This document shows positions 32,988 through 40,591 of a stretch of DNA of 64,000 nucleotides, piece after piece. A program made the translations under genes and the position numbers. How positions within the stretch are numbered: position 1 is the stretch's first letter; each line of letters begins with the position of its first letter. The stretch covers positions 124,001 to 188,000 of the forward strand of contig NZ_JAAIXY010000022.1 in NCBI RefSeq assembly GCF_010894455.1, given 5' to 3'. The notes beneath the pieces were generated by a model. The model saw only the letters and a list, made by a program, of their open reading frames with translations, searched no databases and had not been told where the DNA came from. Origin of the DNA: Myxococcus eversor. Lineage in GTDB: Bacteria > Myxococcota > Myxococcia > Myxococcales > Myxococcaceae.

Positions 32988-33968
32988 TCACTCCACTGAC
33001 AGGAACGCAGGGGTGCCGAAGCCTCGACGGTAGGTGCTCGGAGCTACACCGAAGCGGCGCTCGAAGGCCCTGCGAAAGACATCCGCGCTCTGGAACCCCA
33101 CGGAGAGGGCCACCTGCTCGATGCCGCCATCTCCATCCACCAGCCTGCGACGCGCCTCCTCCAGACGAAGCCGTTCCACATAGGCAGCGGGCGTCTGCCC
33201 GAACACGGTCCGGAACTGCCGGGCGAAGTGTCGTGGGCTCAGACACGCACGGCGTGCCAGCACCTCCACGGACAGGTCTCCGGCGAGGTTGACCACCATC
33301 CAGCTCGTCAGGTCTCCGAAGCGCCCACCGCCCTCCTCCTGGAAGCGCAGTGGCTCCGAGTACTGGGCCTGACCTCCCGGGCGCTTGAGGTACATCACCA
33401 GCTCACGCGCCACGGAGAGGGCCGCACGTGGACCGTGGTCCTCTTCAATCAACGCGAGCGCCAGGTCGATGCCCGCGGTGATTCCCGCGGACGTGTAGAA
33501 CGCACCGTCCTTGATGAACAGGGCATCTGGCTCGACACGGACCTTCGGGAAGCGAGCCGCCACGTCCTCCGCGAACTGCCAATGCGTGGTCACCCGCCGA
33601 CCGTCGAGCAGGCCCGAGTCCGCGAGTGCGTAGACGCCCGTGCAGACAGAGACGACTCGCCTGAGCGTATGTCCATGAGCCCTGAGCCAACGGACCACCG
33701 GTGCCCTGACTTCGGGTCTCCGGAGTCCCGCGCCTCCTGGAATGATGAGCGTGTCCAGCCCCTTGGCTTCTTCCAGCAGGACATGCGGCTTGAAGGCGAG
33801 CCCTGACTCGGACCGGAACTCCCCCAGGTGAAGGCCCGCCAGCACCACCTCATAGTGGCGCTGTCCGTCGGTCTGGACCTTCGAGAACGCTTCCAGCGGC
33901 CCGACGAGGTCCAAGGCCTCCAGAGCCTCGTAGCAAACAATGCCCACACGCCGCACCGCCGATGCCAT
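32988..33968 (-). CDS. GlxA/FtrA-type AraC-family transcriptional regulator
   Basis: The product is 326 residues from the ATG at 33968 (GAGG about 5 nt upstream; an ATG in MPHG at 34019 is also in frame). Residues 5-190 are a DJ-1/PfpI-like domain (VGIVCYEALEALDLVGPLEA, DTLIIPGGAGLRRPE, VVSVCTGVYALADSGLLDGR). It retains the Cys of the CTG elbow, although these regulators are usually ligand sensors and not enzymes. The C-terminal 100 residues form an AraC double helix-turn-helix (LARRACLSPRHFARQFRTVF, VALSVGFQSADVFRRAF). The target is unknown; an ADOP permease gene ends 65 nt upstream on the same strand. Confidence 0.92.
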   Translation of the reverse strand: MASAVRRVGIVCYEALEALDLVGPLEAFSKVQTDGQRHYEVVLAGLHLGEFRSESGLAFKPHVLLEEAKGLDTLIIPGGAGLRRPEVRAPVVRWLRAHGHTLRRVVSVCTGVYALADSGLLDGRRVTTHWQFAEDVAARFPKVRVEPDALFIKDGAFYTSAGITAGIDLALALIEEDHGPRAALSVARELVMYLKRPGGQAQYSEPLRFQEEGGGRFGDLTSWMVVNLAGDLSVEVLARRACLSPRHFARQFRTVFGQTPAAYVERLRLEEARRRLVDGDGGIEQVALSVGFQSADVFRRAFERRFGVAPSTYRRGFGTPAFLSVE

Positions 33969-34033
33969 GTGCACCTCGAGACCCGGCATCGTAATCCCGC
34001 CCGCCGGGCCATGGGGCACCTACACCATGGGCA

Positions 34034-36463
34034 TCATGTGCTCCGCAGGGCGATGGCCGGGTCCGTCCGGGCGGCACGCAAGGCGGGCAGCAGGCAAGCC
34101 ACCGCTCCCGTACCGCCCAGCAACAACACCACTCCCACGAGAGTCACAGGGTCCGTGGGTTCCACTCCGAACAGCAGCCCCTCCATCAGCCACGACAGCC
34201 CCAGTGCGCCGGCCGTCCCCATCAGCAGGCCGGCAAGCACCAGGCTCATGCCCTGACGCAGCACCAGGCTCAGCACACTGGAGGGCTCGGCTCCGAGCGC
34301 CAGACGGATACCGAGCTCTCGCACCCGCTGGCTCACGGAGAACGCCACCACGCCCGTCAATCCCGTGCAGGTCAGCACCAACGCCAGCACCGCGAAGAAG
34401 CCGAGGAGCAACGTCATCAGGCGCGGCGCCGCGAGCGACTCGCTCCGCAGACTCGACAGGGTGCGCACGTCCGTCACCGGCTGCACGGAGTCCAGCTCGT
34501 GCACCAGCTCACGCACGTGTGGCGCGAGCGCCATCGGAGCTCCGCTCGTGCGCACGAGCACCCGGATGTCCCGCAAGGGCTGCAGCGCGAAGGGGAGATA
34601 CACCTCGCGCGGTGGATCCTCTCCGAGCCCGCGCTCCCGCACATCTCCCACCACCCCCACCACCGTGACCCAGTTGCGCCCCTCATCGAACGAGATGCGC
34701 CGCCCCAGCGGCTCCCCGCCCGCGAGATAGGTGCGCGCGAAGGCCTGGTTCACCACGACGACGGGAGCAGTGTCCGGACGGTCTCCAGGCTCGAAGAGGC
34801 GACCCTTCAACAAGGGCACTCCGAGGGCGTGAAAGTAGCCACTGGTCGCGCTGCGCAGGTCCGCTCGCGGACGCACCTGTCCGGCGGAGACCTCCTCGCC
34901 CTCTACCTGCAACGCCATCGTCCACGGCTCGCTGCCTCCGAGCGGGAGCTCGTTGGCGAGGCCAACCACCGTCACACCCGGCAGCCCCTCCAGGCGTGGC
35001 ACCAACTGCTCGGCGAAGGCACGGACCTTGTCATCCTCCCGATAGCGGTCCCACCCGAGGTCCACCCGCGCGGTGAGCACGTTCTCCGGGTCGAACCCCG
35101 GGTCCACCCGATGCAGCCTCACCATGCTGCGCAACATCAACCCCGCGCCCACCAACAGCACGCAAGAGAGGGCCACCTGCGAGACGATGAAGAAACCTCG
35201 CAACCGCGGGCTCACCCGTGAACCACTGGAACCGTTCTTGGCCACCGCGCCGAACAGCGTGCGGGCGGGAAGCGCCGGCAGCAGCGAGAGCACCAGCCCC
35301 GTGCCGAGCGACAACCCCAGGTTGATGAGGAGCATGGGCGCGCCCACCTCCACTTCGACGGCGCGGGACGTGTAGCGAGCGACGAACGCCACCAGCAGCT
35401 CCATCCCGGCGACGGCCACCACGAGCCCGAGCAGTCCGCCCAGGAACGACAGCAACAGATGCTCCGTCAGCAACTGCCTCGCGAGCCGACCCTGGCCCGC
35501 GCCCACGGCGACCCGAACCGCGAGCTCATGTTCGCGGCGCGCCAGCCGAGCCAGCGTGAGGTTGGCCACGTTGGCGCAGACGATGAGCAGCAGGAAGACA
35601 GCGGTGACGAACAGGAGCAGCAGCGTGGGACGCGCACGGGCCACGAGCCTGTCCTGGATGCGTGAAGCGGTGGCGGTGAATCCCTGGGCCTCTGGATAGG
35701 CCTCGGGCCAGGCCTGATGAAGGCTCGCGGCGGCCCTCTCCAGTTCGGCGCGTGCCTCCACAATCGACACGCCGGGCGCCAGCCTCCCGAGGACGGTGAG
35801 CCCCCGGCTGGTGCGGGCATGCGCCCAGTGCTCACCCGAGCGGAACGGACATGCGGAGACGGGCATGTACACGTCGTTCTCCCCCGGGTACTGGGGCACG
35901 GGTGGCAGCACACCGATGACCGTGTGCGTGCGCCCGTTCATGGTGAAGGTCTTTCCGACGATGGTCGGGTCCCCACCGAGCTCGCGCTGCCAGTACGCAT
36001 GGCTGAGGATGAGCACGGGCGCGGCGCCAGGCTTCTCCTCGTCGGGCAGGAACGTGCGACCGAGCAGTGGGCGGACGCCCAGCGTGTCGAAGAAGCCGGA
36101 GGACACCACGGCCGTCTGCACCCGCCGTGGCTCACCCTGCCCCACGATGTTGAACGGCATGGAGTGGTACTCCACCAGCCGCTGGATGCCCGTGAGGCGC
36201 TGCCGGTAGTCCTCCAGCTCGAGCGGCGAGAAGCCCGCGCTCTCGCCTCCCTGCCGCGCCACCGGCTGCTCCAGGTGCACCAACCGCTCTCCGTCCGGAT
36301 ACGGAAGCGGCCTCAGCAGCACGCCATGGATGACGCTGAAGATGGCGGTGTTCGCACCAATGCCCAGCGCCAGCGTCACCAGGATGGCCACGGTGAAGCC
36401 CGGGCTGCGGACGAGGATGCGCGTGCCGTAGCGAAGGTCCTGCCAGAGGGATTCGAGCACCAC
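34034..36463 (-). CDS. ADOP-family FtsX/MacB-type permease
   Basis: The product is 809 residues. The start is a GTG at 36463 or the adjacent GTG at 36460; AGGAGG lies upstream. It begins with the ADOP pattern WQDLRYGTRILVRSPGFTV, TLALGIGANTAIFSVIHGVL and LLRPLPYPDGERLV, followed by a MacB periplasmic core. Two FtsX blocks are seen: ANVANLTLARLARREHELAV and GVVAFSVSQRVRELGIRLAL. Acidobacterial duplicated orphan permeases carry two MacB-like halves without an adjacent ATPase, as here. Their function is presumed in envelope transport or mechanotransmission with a remote ATP-binding partner. Confidence 0.9.
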   Translation of the reverse strand: MVLESLWQDLRYGTRILVRSPGFTVAILVTLALGIGANTAIFSVIHGVLLRPLPYPDGERLVHLEQPVARQGGESAGFSPLELEDYRQRLTGIQRLVEYHSMPFNIVGQGEPRRVQTAVVSSGFFDTLGVRPLLGRTFLPDEEKPGAAPVLILSHAYWQRELGGDPTIVGKTFTMNGRTHTVIGVLPPVPQYPGENDVYMPVSACPFRSGEHWAHARTSRGLTVLGRLAPGVSIVEARAELERAAASLHQAWPEAYPEAQGFTATASRIQDRLVARARPTLLLLFVTAVFLLLIVCANVANLTLARLARREHELAVRVAVGAGQGRLARQLLTEHLLLSFLGGLLGLVVAVAGMELLVAFVARYTSRAVEVEVGAPMLLINLGLSLGTGLVLSLLPALPARTLFGAVAKNGSSGSRVSPRLRGFFIVSQVALSCVLLVGAGLMLRSMVRLHRVDPGFDPENVLTARVDLGWDRYREDDKVRAFAEQLVPRLEGLPGVTVVGLANELPLGGSEPWTMALQVEGEEVSAGQVRPRADLRSATSGYFHALGVPLLKGRLFEPGDRPDTAPVVVVNQAFARTYLAGGEPLGRRISFDEGRNWVTVVGVVGDVRERGLGEDPPREVYLPFALQPLRDIRVLVRTSGAPMALAPHVRELVHELDSVQPVTDVRTLSSLRSESLAAPRLMTLLLGFFAVLALVLTCTGLTGVVAFSVSQRVRELGIRLALGAEPSSVLSLVLRQGMSLVLAGLLMGTAGALGLSWLMEGLLFGVEPTDPVTLVGVVLLLGGTGAVACLLPALRAARTDPAIALRST

Positions 36464-36567
36464 CTGCCTCCTGTTCCGGGCAGTACCCGGACCACGGGGT
36501 GGTCTCCTCTCACTGAAGTGCGCGAGCAGCGACCACCGAAGGCTCAGGGATAGGCGGACGCCCGGAC

Positions 36568-36588
36568 CGGGACAATGACGTTGTCCCG
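36568..36588 (-). terminator. Hairpin between the split rdgC pair and the ADOP gene
   Basis: CGGGACAA/TTGTCCCG is an 8-bp stem with a 5-nt loop, 35 nt downstream of the minus-strand RdgC C-terminal gene. It has no T-tract, so termination is only likely. Confidence 0.45.
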
Positions 36589-36622
36589 ACGATTCCGGAC
36601 GTCCACCCTCGAGCCCGCCTGC

Positions 36623-37312
36623 TCAGTGCCGAGCGGCGCGGGCGTCACGGCCCCGGGCGCGCGCGGCCTTGGAGAGGGCGTTGGCGCCCTGCTCGTCGCC
36701 GCGCATCCACTCCTTCATCGCCGGCACCACCTGCTTGCTCCAGGTCTTCCCCACGCGAATCTTGAGGAAGTCGCCCACCAGCGCGTCGATCATCGCGGAG
36801 AGCTGCTCGGTGAGGAACAGCCGCTCGTTGAGCTGGTCGTCCTCTTCCTCGCTCATCAGCGCGGGCAGCTTCGCGGCGCGCACGTCGAGGAACTCGGAGT
36901 CGAGCGTGGCCTCGTACTCCTTCTCGCCGTGCGTGAAGCGGATGCGCGCCTGGGCCACCAGGAGGCCCTTGTCCAACGCGTGCTTCACCTGCTCCGAGTA
37001 CGGCGCCAGCGTGCCCTTCGCGCTCAACTCCGTCACGTCGCCAGCCACGCCGCGCAGGGTGATGCGACCCATGAAGAGCACGTTGACGCCCGTGCCCTCC
37101 AGCTCCACCAGCGCGTCGCCCGTCTCCGAGCGCCACAGCATCCACGTCAGGAGCTCGCGGCCCAGGTACGCGCGGCCTCGCAGGAGCTGCTCGCGCGCCT
37201 GCCCTCGTTCCACCTCGGCGACGTCCTTGGTCTCCTCGGTGGCGGCGCCATCGACGCCCACATCACCTCGCGCGAAGGCGGCATCCGCCCGCGCCTGCTC
37301 ACGCTTCGCCAT
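36623..37312 (-). CDS. RdgC C-terminal-half-like protein
   Basis: The product is 229 residues from the ATG at 37312. After a charged N-terminus it has LGRELLTWMLWRSETGDALV, KGLLVAQARIRFTHGEKEY, TLDSEFLDVRAAKLP and RLFLTEQLSAMIDALVGDF. These segments follow the order of the C-terminal half of E. coli RdgC (the V-x-LALDW strand, the LKRLKF strand and the FILMTGELxxLI helix), compared from memory. RdgC is a ring-shaped DNA-binding protein that limits RecA. The gene starts inside the 3' end of the N-terminal-half gene (14-nt overlap), so the two are translationally coupled. Confidence 0.7.
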   Translation of the reverse strand: MAKREQARADAAFARGDVGVDGAATEETKDVAEVERGQAREQLLRGRAYLGRELLTWMLWRSETGDALVELEGTGVNVLFMGRITLRGVAGDVTELSAKGTLAPYSEQVKHALDKGLLVAQARIRFTHGEKEYEATLDSEFLDVRAAKLPALMSEEEDDQLNERLFLTEQLSAMIDALVGDFLKIRVGKTWSKQVVPAMKEWMRGDEQGANALSKAARARGRDARAARH

Positions 37313-37946
37313 GTGCCACCTCCGCCGACGTCGCCGGCAGGTCCATGCCAATCAGCTCCGCCGTGGGCCCCAGCGCGTTTTCGTCGATTCCCGACGTCTG
37401 GGCGATGGCGGCCGGCGTCAAGCCCACGAGCTTCAGGCCCAGCGCGTTCTCCAGCGCGATGAGGATCTCCTCCACCACCTTGCGCGACGCGGCCCAGATT
37501 TGAAGCTGCTGCGTCTTCTGGTTCCAGCTCACGTCCAGCACGTTGGTGCGCGGCGTGGCGCGCGTGCGGAGCATCTGCTTGATCTGCGCCTTGGCCTGCG
37601 TCTTCTCGCCACGGCTGGGCGGACGGTCATTCTCCGCCTCGAAGTTCGTTGACCACTTCGCCATCTCCTCCTTCATCGCCGACGCGGGGACCTTCAGCGA
37701 GTCGATGCGGAAGGAGAAGAGGACGTACTCTCCGTAAAAGACACGGCCGACGGAGAAGTCGACGGCGTCCGCGTTCTCCAGCTCGACGAAGCCGGCCGCG
37801 CGGTCATCCTCGGAGCGACGGTCGATGGGCTCGAACGCGTGCGCCTTGAGACCACGGGTCAGCCAGCGCTTGATGTCGGAAGGCGCTTCCTTGGCGGGTT
37901 CGACCCGGAAGCGCGAGAAGGTGACGGCACCACGAAGGACAGGCAT
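37299..37946 (-). CDS. rdgC: Recombination-associated protein RdgC, N-terminal half
   Basis: The product is 215 residues from the ATG at 37946, versus about 300 for full-length RdgC. Features are GAVTFSRFRVEP, FYGEYVLFSFRIDSLKVPAS, KTQAKAQIKQMLRTRATPRT, VLDVSWNQKTQQLQIWAASR and EILIALENALGLKLVGLTP. They match the order seen in RdgC up to the LG-L-P segment, after which this protein ends and the next gene continues the family. RdgC binds double-stranded DNA without sequence preference and modulates RecA. Its 5' end is overlapped by the 3' end of an unrelated same-strand frame. Confidence 0.75.
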   Translation of the reverse strand: MPVLRGAVTFSRFRVEPAKEAPSDIKRWLTRGLKAHAFEPIDRRSEDDRAAGFVELENADAVDFSVGRVFYGEYVLFSFRIDSLKVPASAMKEEMAKWSTNFEAENDRPPSRGEKTQAKAQIKQMLRTRATPRTNVLDVSWNQKTQQLQIWAASRKVVEEILIALENALGLKLVGLTPAAIAQTSGIDENALGPTAELIGMDLPATSAEVAHGEA

Positions 37947-39312
37947 GGGGCGCGGCAGGATGGGGGGCCCGAGCCAAGGCGTCAAGGCACTCTTGGTGCT
38001 GCCCGCCGATCGACGGCGGCGGACGTTTCAGGGCCCAGGGTCCTTGTTGCCTCCGGGGGAAATTTCGCAGGAGCCCATCCGCCACCACCTCCTGGGAATC
38101 CTTCGGGAAGCCGAGCAAGCGTTCACCGCCGCACTCCAACCGGAGCGAGTCCACCAGGGGCATCGGTTGTCTCCCCACGTACTCCTGCTCGATGCGGACC
38201 ACCTGCGCACGGCTCCAGCGCCGGCTGGCGGTGACAGCCAGCACGCGGCCCAGGGCTGAATCGAACTCCGCCTCCGGCAGCCACCGCAGCAGCTCCACCA
38301 GTCGGTCCGCGTCGAACGCCGGAAGGGACGCCGTCCTGCCAGTGATGGCACCCAGCGTCTGCGGACCCTGCCCCGCGGAGATGAAGGACAGGTGCTCGAG
38401 GCCGAGGACACAGTGTCCCGGCGCGCCCTCGAGCCTCGCGGGAAAGAGGGCTCTTGACTCCAACCGCCTGCCGGAGCGGAGCGCGTCGCGCAGGCGAGGC
38501 CAGCGCACCAGTTCCACCAACGCCGCGATGTTCACGGCGTCGACGCTCCGCCGAGCGATCACGCCCCAATCCCCGCTTGCGCGAACCTCCCGCGTGTTCG
38601 CGTCGAGCCGGAGTCCCTCCGCGGGAAGGTCATCCAGGCGCACGCTTCGGGGCCCACCGAACGAGGAGCGCCAGATCAACCGCTCGTTGGAGAGCCGCGC
38701 TTGTCCCGAGCCCGGCACCCACCCGCGCCAGGTTGCGTACGGCCCGAACAGGGTCGCCATGCGGCCAGAGTCCCTCTGAGAGACCTCCCGTTGGCGACTC
38801 CAACGCGCATCCGTCTCGAATACGAGCACCTCGCGAGAATCCAACTCCCAGCTCGCGGACTGACGCGCCAGCACCTCCAGTCTCGTCAGCGTCTCTTCGA
38901 GAGACCCATGCCCCGGCGACACACCCAGCGCCTCCAGCCTGCGCCGCGCGAGGGCCAGGAGCCGCTCACGCCGCGCCGACAACTCCCGCGCCATTCGCAG
39001 CACGGGAATCGTCGCGGGCCATGCGTCCAGTTCCGCGCGGCGATGGACTCGCTCCAGCGCCTCCGTCAGCGCAGCCGCCCCTTCCACGAGCTCAGGCACC
39101 CACTCAGGGCTTCGTGTCAGCGCGCGCCGCCACCCCCAGCCCGACAGCAGCAGCTCCAACTCCGCATGGGAACGCCGGGCCGCTGCGAGGACCTCGGCGC
39201 GGCCCTCCAACTGGCGCTCGGCATCGGACGCCTGGAGGGTATTGGCCGGAACATGCGTGTGCGCGGGCTCGGACCTCTCCGTGACAAGAATAGGCCAAGG
39301 TTCACGATTCAC
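37804..39312 (-). CDS. Large protein of unknown function, both ends uncertain
   Basis: The frame stops at 37804. A GTG at 39312 gives 502 residues; an ATG at 39450 extends it but runs antisense to a gene fragment. The N-terminal 160 residues are Arg/Leu-rich helices (RRSHAELELLLSGWGWRRAL, LARRRLEALGVSPG). Two similar beta-containing parts follow (ARLSNERLIWRSSFGG, DWGVIARRSVDAVNIAALVE, HCVLGLEHLSFISAGQ, TASLPAFDADRLVELLRWLP) that recall bacterial PH-like or GRAM-like folds. The last 47 codons overlap the start of rdgC by 143 nt on the same strand and lose protein-like character after about position 38030. This suggests a frameshift or read-through of the true stop. Confidence 0.5.
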   Translation of the reverse strand: MNREPWPILVTERSEPAHTHVPANTLQASDAERQLEGRAEVLAAARRSHAELELLLSGWGWRRALTRSPEWVPELVEGAAALTEALERVHRRAELDAWPATIPVLRMARELSARRERLLALARRRLEALGVSPGHGSLEETLTRLEVLARQSASWELDSREVLVFETDARWSRQREVSQRDSGRMATLFGPYATWRGWVPGSGQARLSNERLIWRSSFGGPRSVRLDDLPAEGLRLDANTREVRASGDWGVIARRSVDAVNIAALVELVRWPRLRDALRSGRRLESRALFPARLEGAPGHCVLGLEHLSFISAGQGPQTLGAITGRTASLPAFDADRLVELLRWLPEAEFDSALGRVLAVTASRRWSRAQVVRIEQEYVGRQPMPLVDSLRLECGGERLLGFPKDSQEVVADGLLRNFPRRQQGPWALKRPPPSIGGQHQECLDALARAPHPAAPHACPSWCRHLLALPGRTRQGSAFRHQALADPWSQGARVRAHRPSLRG

Positions 39313-39346
39313 GCTCGGGTTGGAGAAGTGGGACACGGGTGCGCTG

Positions 39347-39622
39347 ATGAAGGGACGGGGCTCGCTCCTGGCGACCCTGGCGGGCACGGGCGCGGGCGTG
39401 CTGGGGTTCTTCGCCCGGGATGGAGCCGACCTCTTCGGAATCATCTCCATCCTGGCCCTCCCACCCCTCGGCGCCGTGATGGGTTATGAACTCTCCCGCT
39501 CGGAGCCGCCCATGGTGTCTCGCCTATCCCAGACACGCGGTCTGGGTGCGCCGATGCCCACGTTCACCTTCGGAGTGACACCGCACGGCGGACGGATGGG
39601 TGGCGTCGCCGGCCAGCTCTAG
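39347..39622 (+). pseudogene. Truncated paralogue of the downstream Gly-rich secreted protein
   Basis: This fragment of about 91 codons has no signal peptide. Its sequence (SLLATLAGTGAGVLGFF, LALPPLGAVMGYELSRSE, TFTFGVTPHGGRMGGVAG) matches the layout of the C-terminal half of the gene at 39791-40441 (SVLGGGLGTVVVALM, LLIPTAGALLLNELSHR, LAPTVGASRAGGFAGLVG). The first half of the gene seems to have been lost, and the opposite-strand frame now reads across it. Confidence 0.5.
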
Positions 39623-39790
39623 CCGAGACATGACCTCCGACGCCTTGCCTGGGCCACCTGGCTTTCAGCTATCGTGGGGTTGCCAGTCATGCGCGGACCC
39701 GGGCCACTCGCGCATGTCATTCCTGGCGACTCCCACATCCCACCCTGAAGTGAAGTGCCCGGCCGGGCGCACGAGCTTCGGGTGCCTGTC

Positions 39791-40441
39791 ATGACCGCTC
39801 GTCTCTCGACGCTGTTCGTCGTCGCGTTGCTGTCCTTCCCCGTCCTCGCCCAGGAGGGACTCAGCCCCCCTCCCCTCACCTCGGCGACCGAAGACACCCC
39901 GAGCGGAGTGGAGGGTTCCTCCGCGCCCATCGATACCCGCGTCCGACTCGCGGGGACGCTCCTGGGCGGCGCCGCGGGCACCGCCGCTGGCGGAACCATC
40001 GGAGGACTCTTCTCCATGGGCAGGCTCACGAGCTGCGGCTCCTTTCCGGGCACCATCCACTGCGGACAGAGCCTGATTCCCATCTACATCGGCATGTCTG
40101 CCGGCTCGGGCGTGGGGGTCTTCGCCACGGGCCGGGCCCTCGGGAGCAACGGCAATTTCGCGCTCAGCGTGCTGGGTGGAGGGCTCGGCACGGTGGTCGT
40201 GGCCCTGATGACGGGAACCAACGCGCCGGGCGAACCGTTCGTGACCGAGGGAGGCACCCACATCGCGCTCAGCCTGCTGATTCCCACCGCGGGCGCGCTC
40301 CTGCTCAACGAGCTGTCACACCGATTCAGCGGGGGTGGGTTCTCCGCGCGAAGCCAGCATCGAGATGAGGGAGTCCTGCTCGCCCCCACCGTGGGCGCGT
40401 CGAGGGCTGGCGGTTTCGCGGGACTCGTCGGCCGGTTCTGA
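39791..40441 (+). CDS. Secreted Gly-rich protein of unknown function
   Basis: The product is 216 residues from the ATG at 39791 (a GTG 36 nt upstream lacks support). The signal peptide MTARLSTLFVVALLSFPVLA precedes QEG. The mature protein has several small-residue hydrophobic stretches (LAGTLLGGAAGTAAGGTIGG, IYIGMSAGSGVGVFATG, GGLGTVVVALMTG, LLIPTAGALLLNELSH). It ends in a pattern of short hydrophobic beta-like residues closing with VGRF, compatible with an outer-membrane or membrane-inserted protein. A partial paralogue lies just upstream, suggesting tandem duplication. Confidence 0.62.
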   Translation: MTARLSTLFVVALLSFPVLAQEGLSPPPLTSATEDTPSGVEGSSAPIDTRVRLAGTLLGGAAGTAAGGTIGGLFSMGRLTSCGSFPGTIHCGQSLIPIYIGMSAGSGVGVFATGRALGSNGNFALSVLGGGLGTVVVALMTGTNAPGEPFVTEGGTHIALSLLIPTAGALLLNELSHRFSGGGFSARSQHRDEGVLLAPTVGASRAGGFAGLVGRF

Positions 40442-40591
40442 TTCGACCCACTCCCTCAGAAAAACGTGGCGTCGCGGCACGAGCCGTCACCGTCAGTCGG
40501 CTGATGGCGCGACGTCGATGAGCGCGCCCTTGAAAGGCTAGAGTCAGCCCGGGGGCCGCATCCATCAACCGTCAATCCGAGGGGGATTGTC

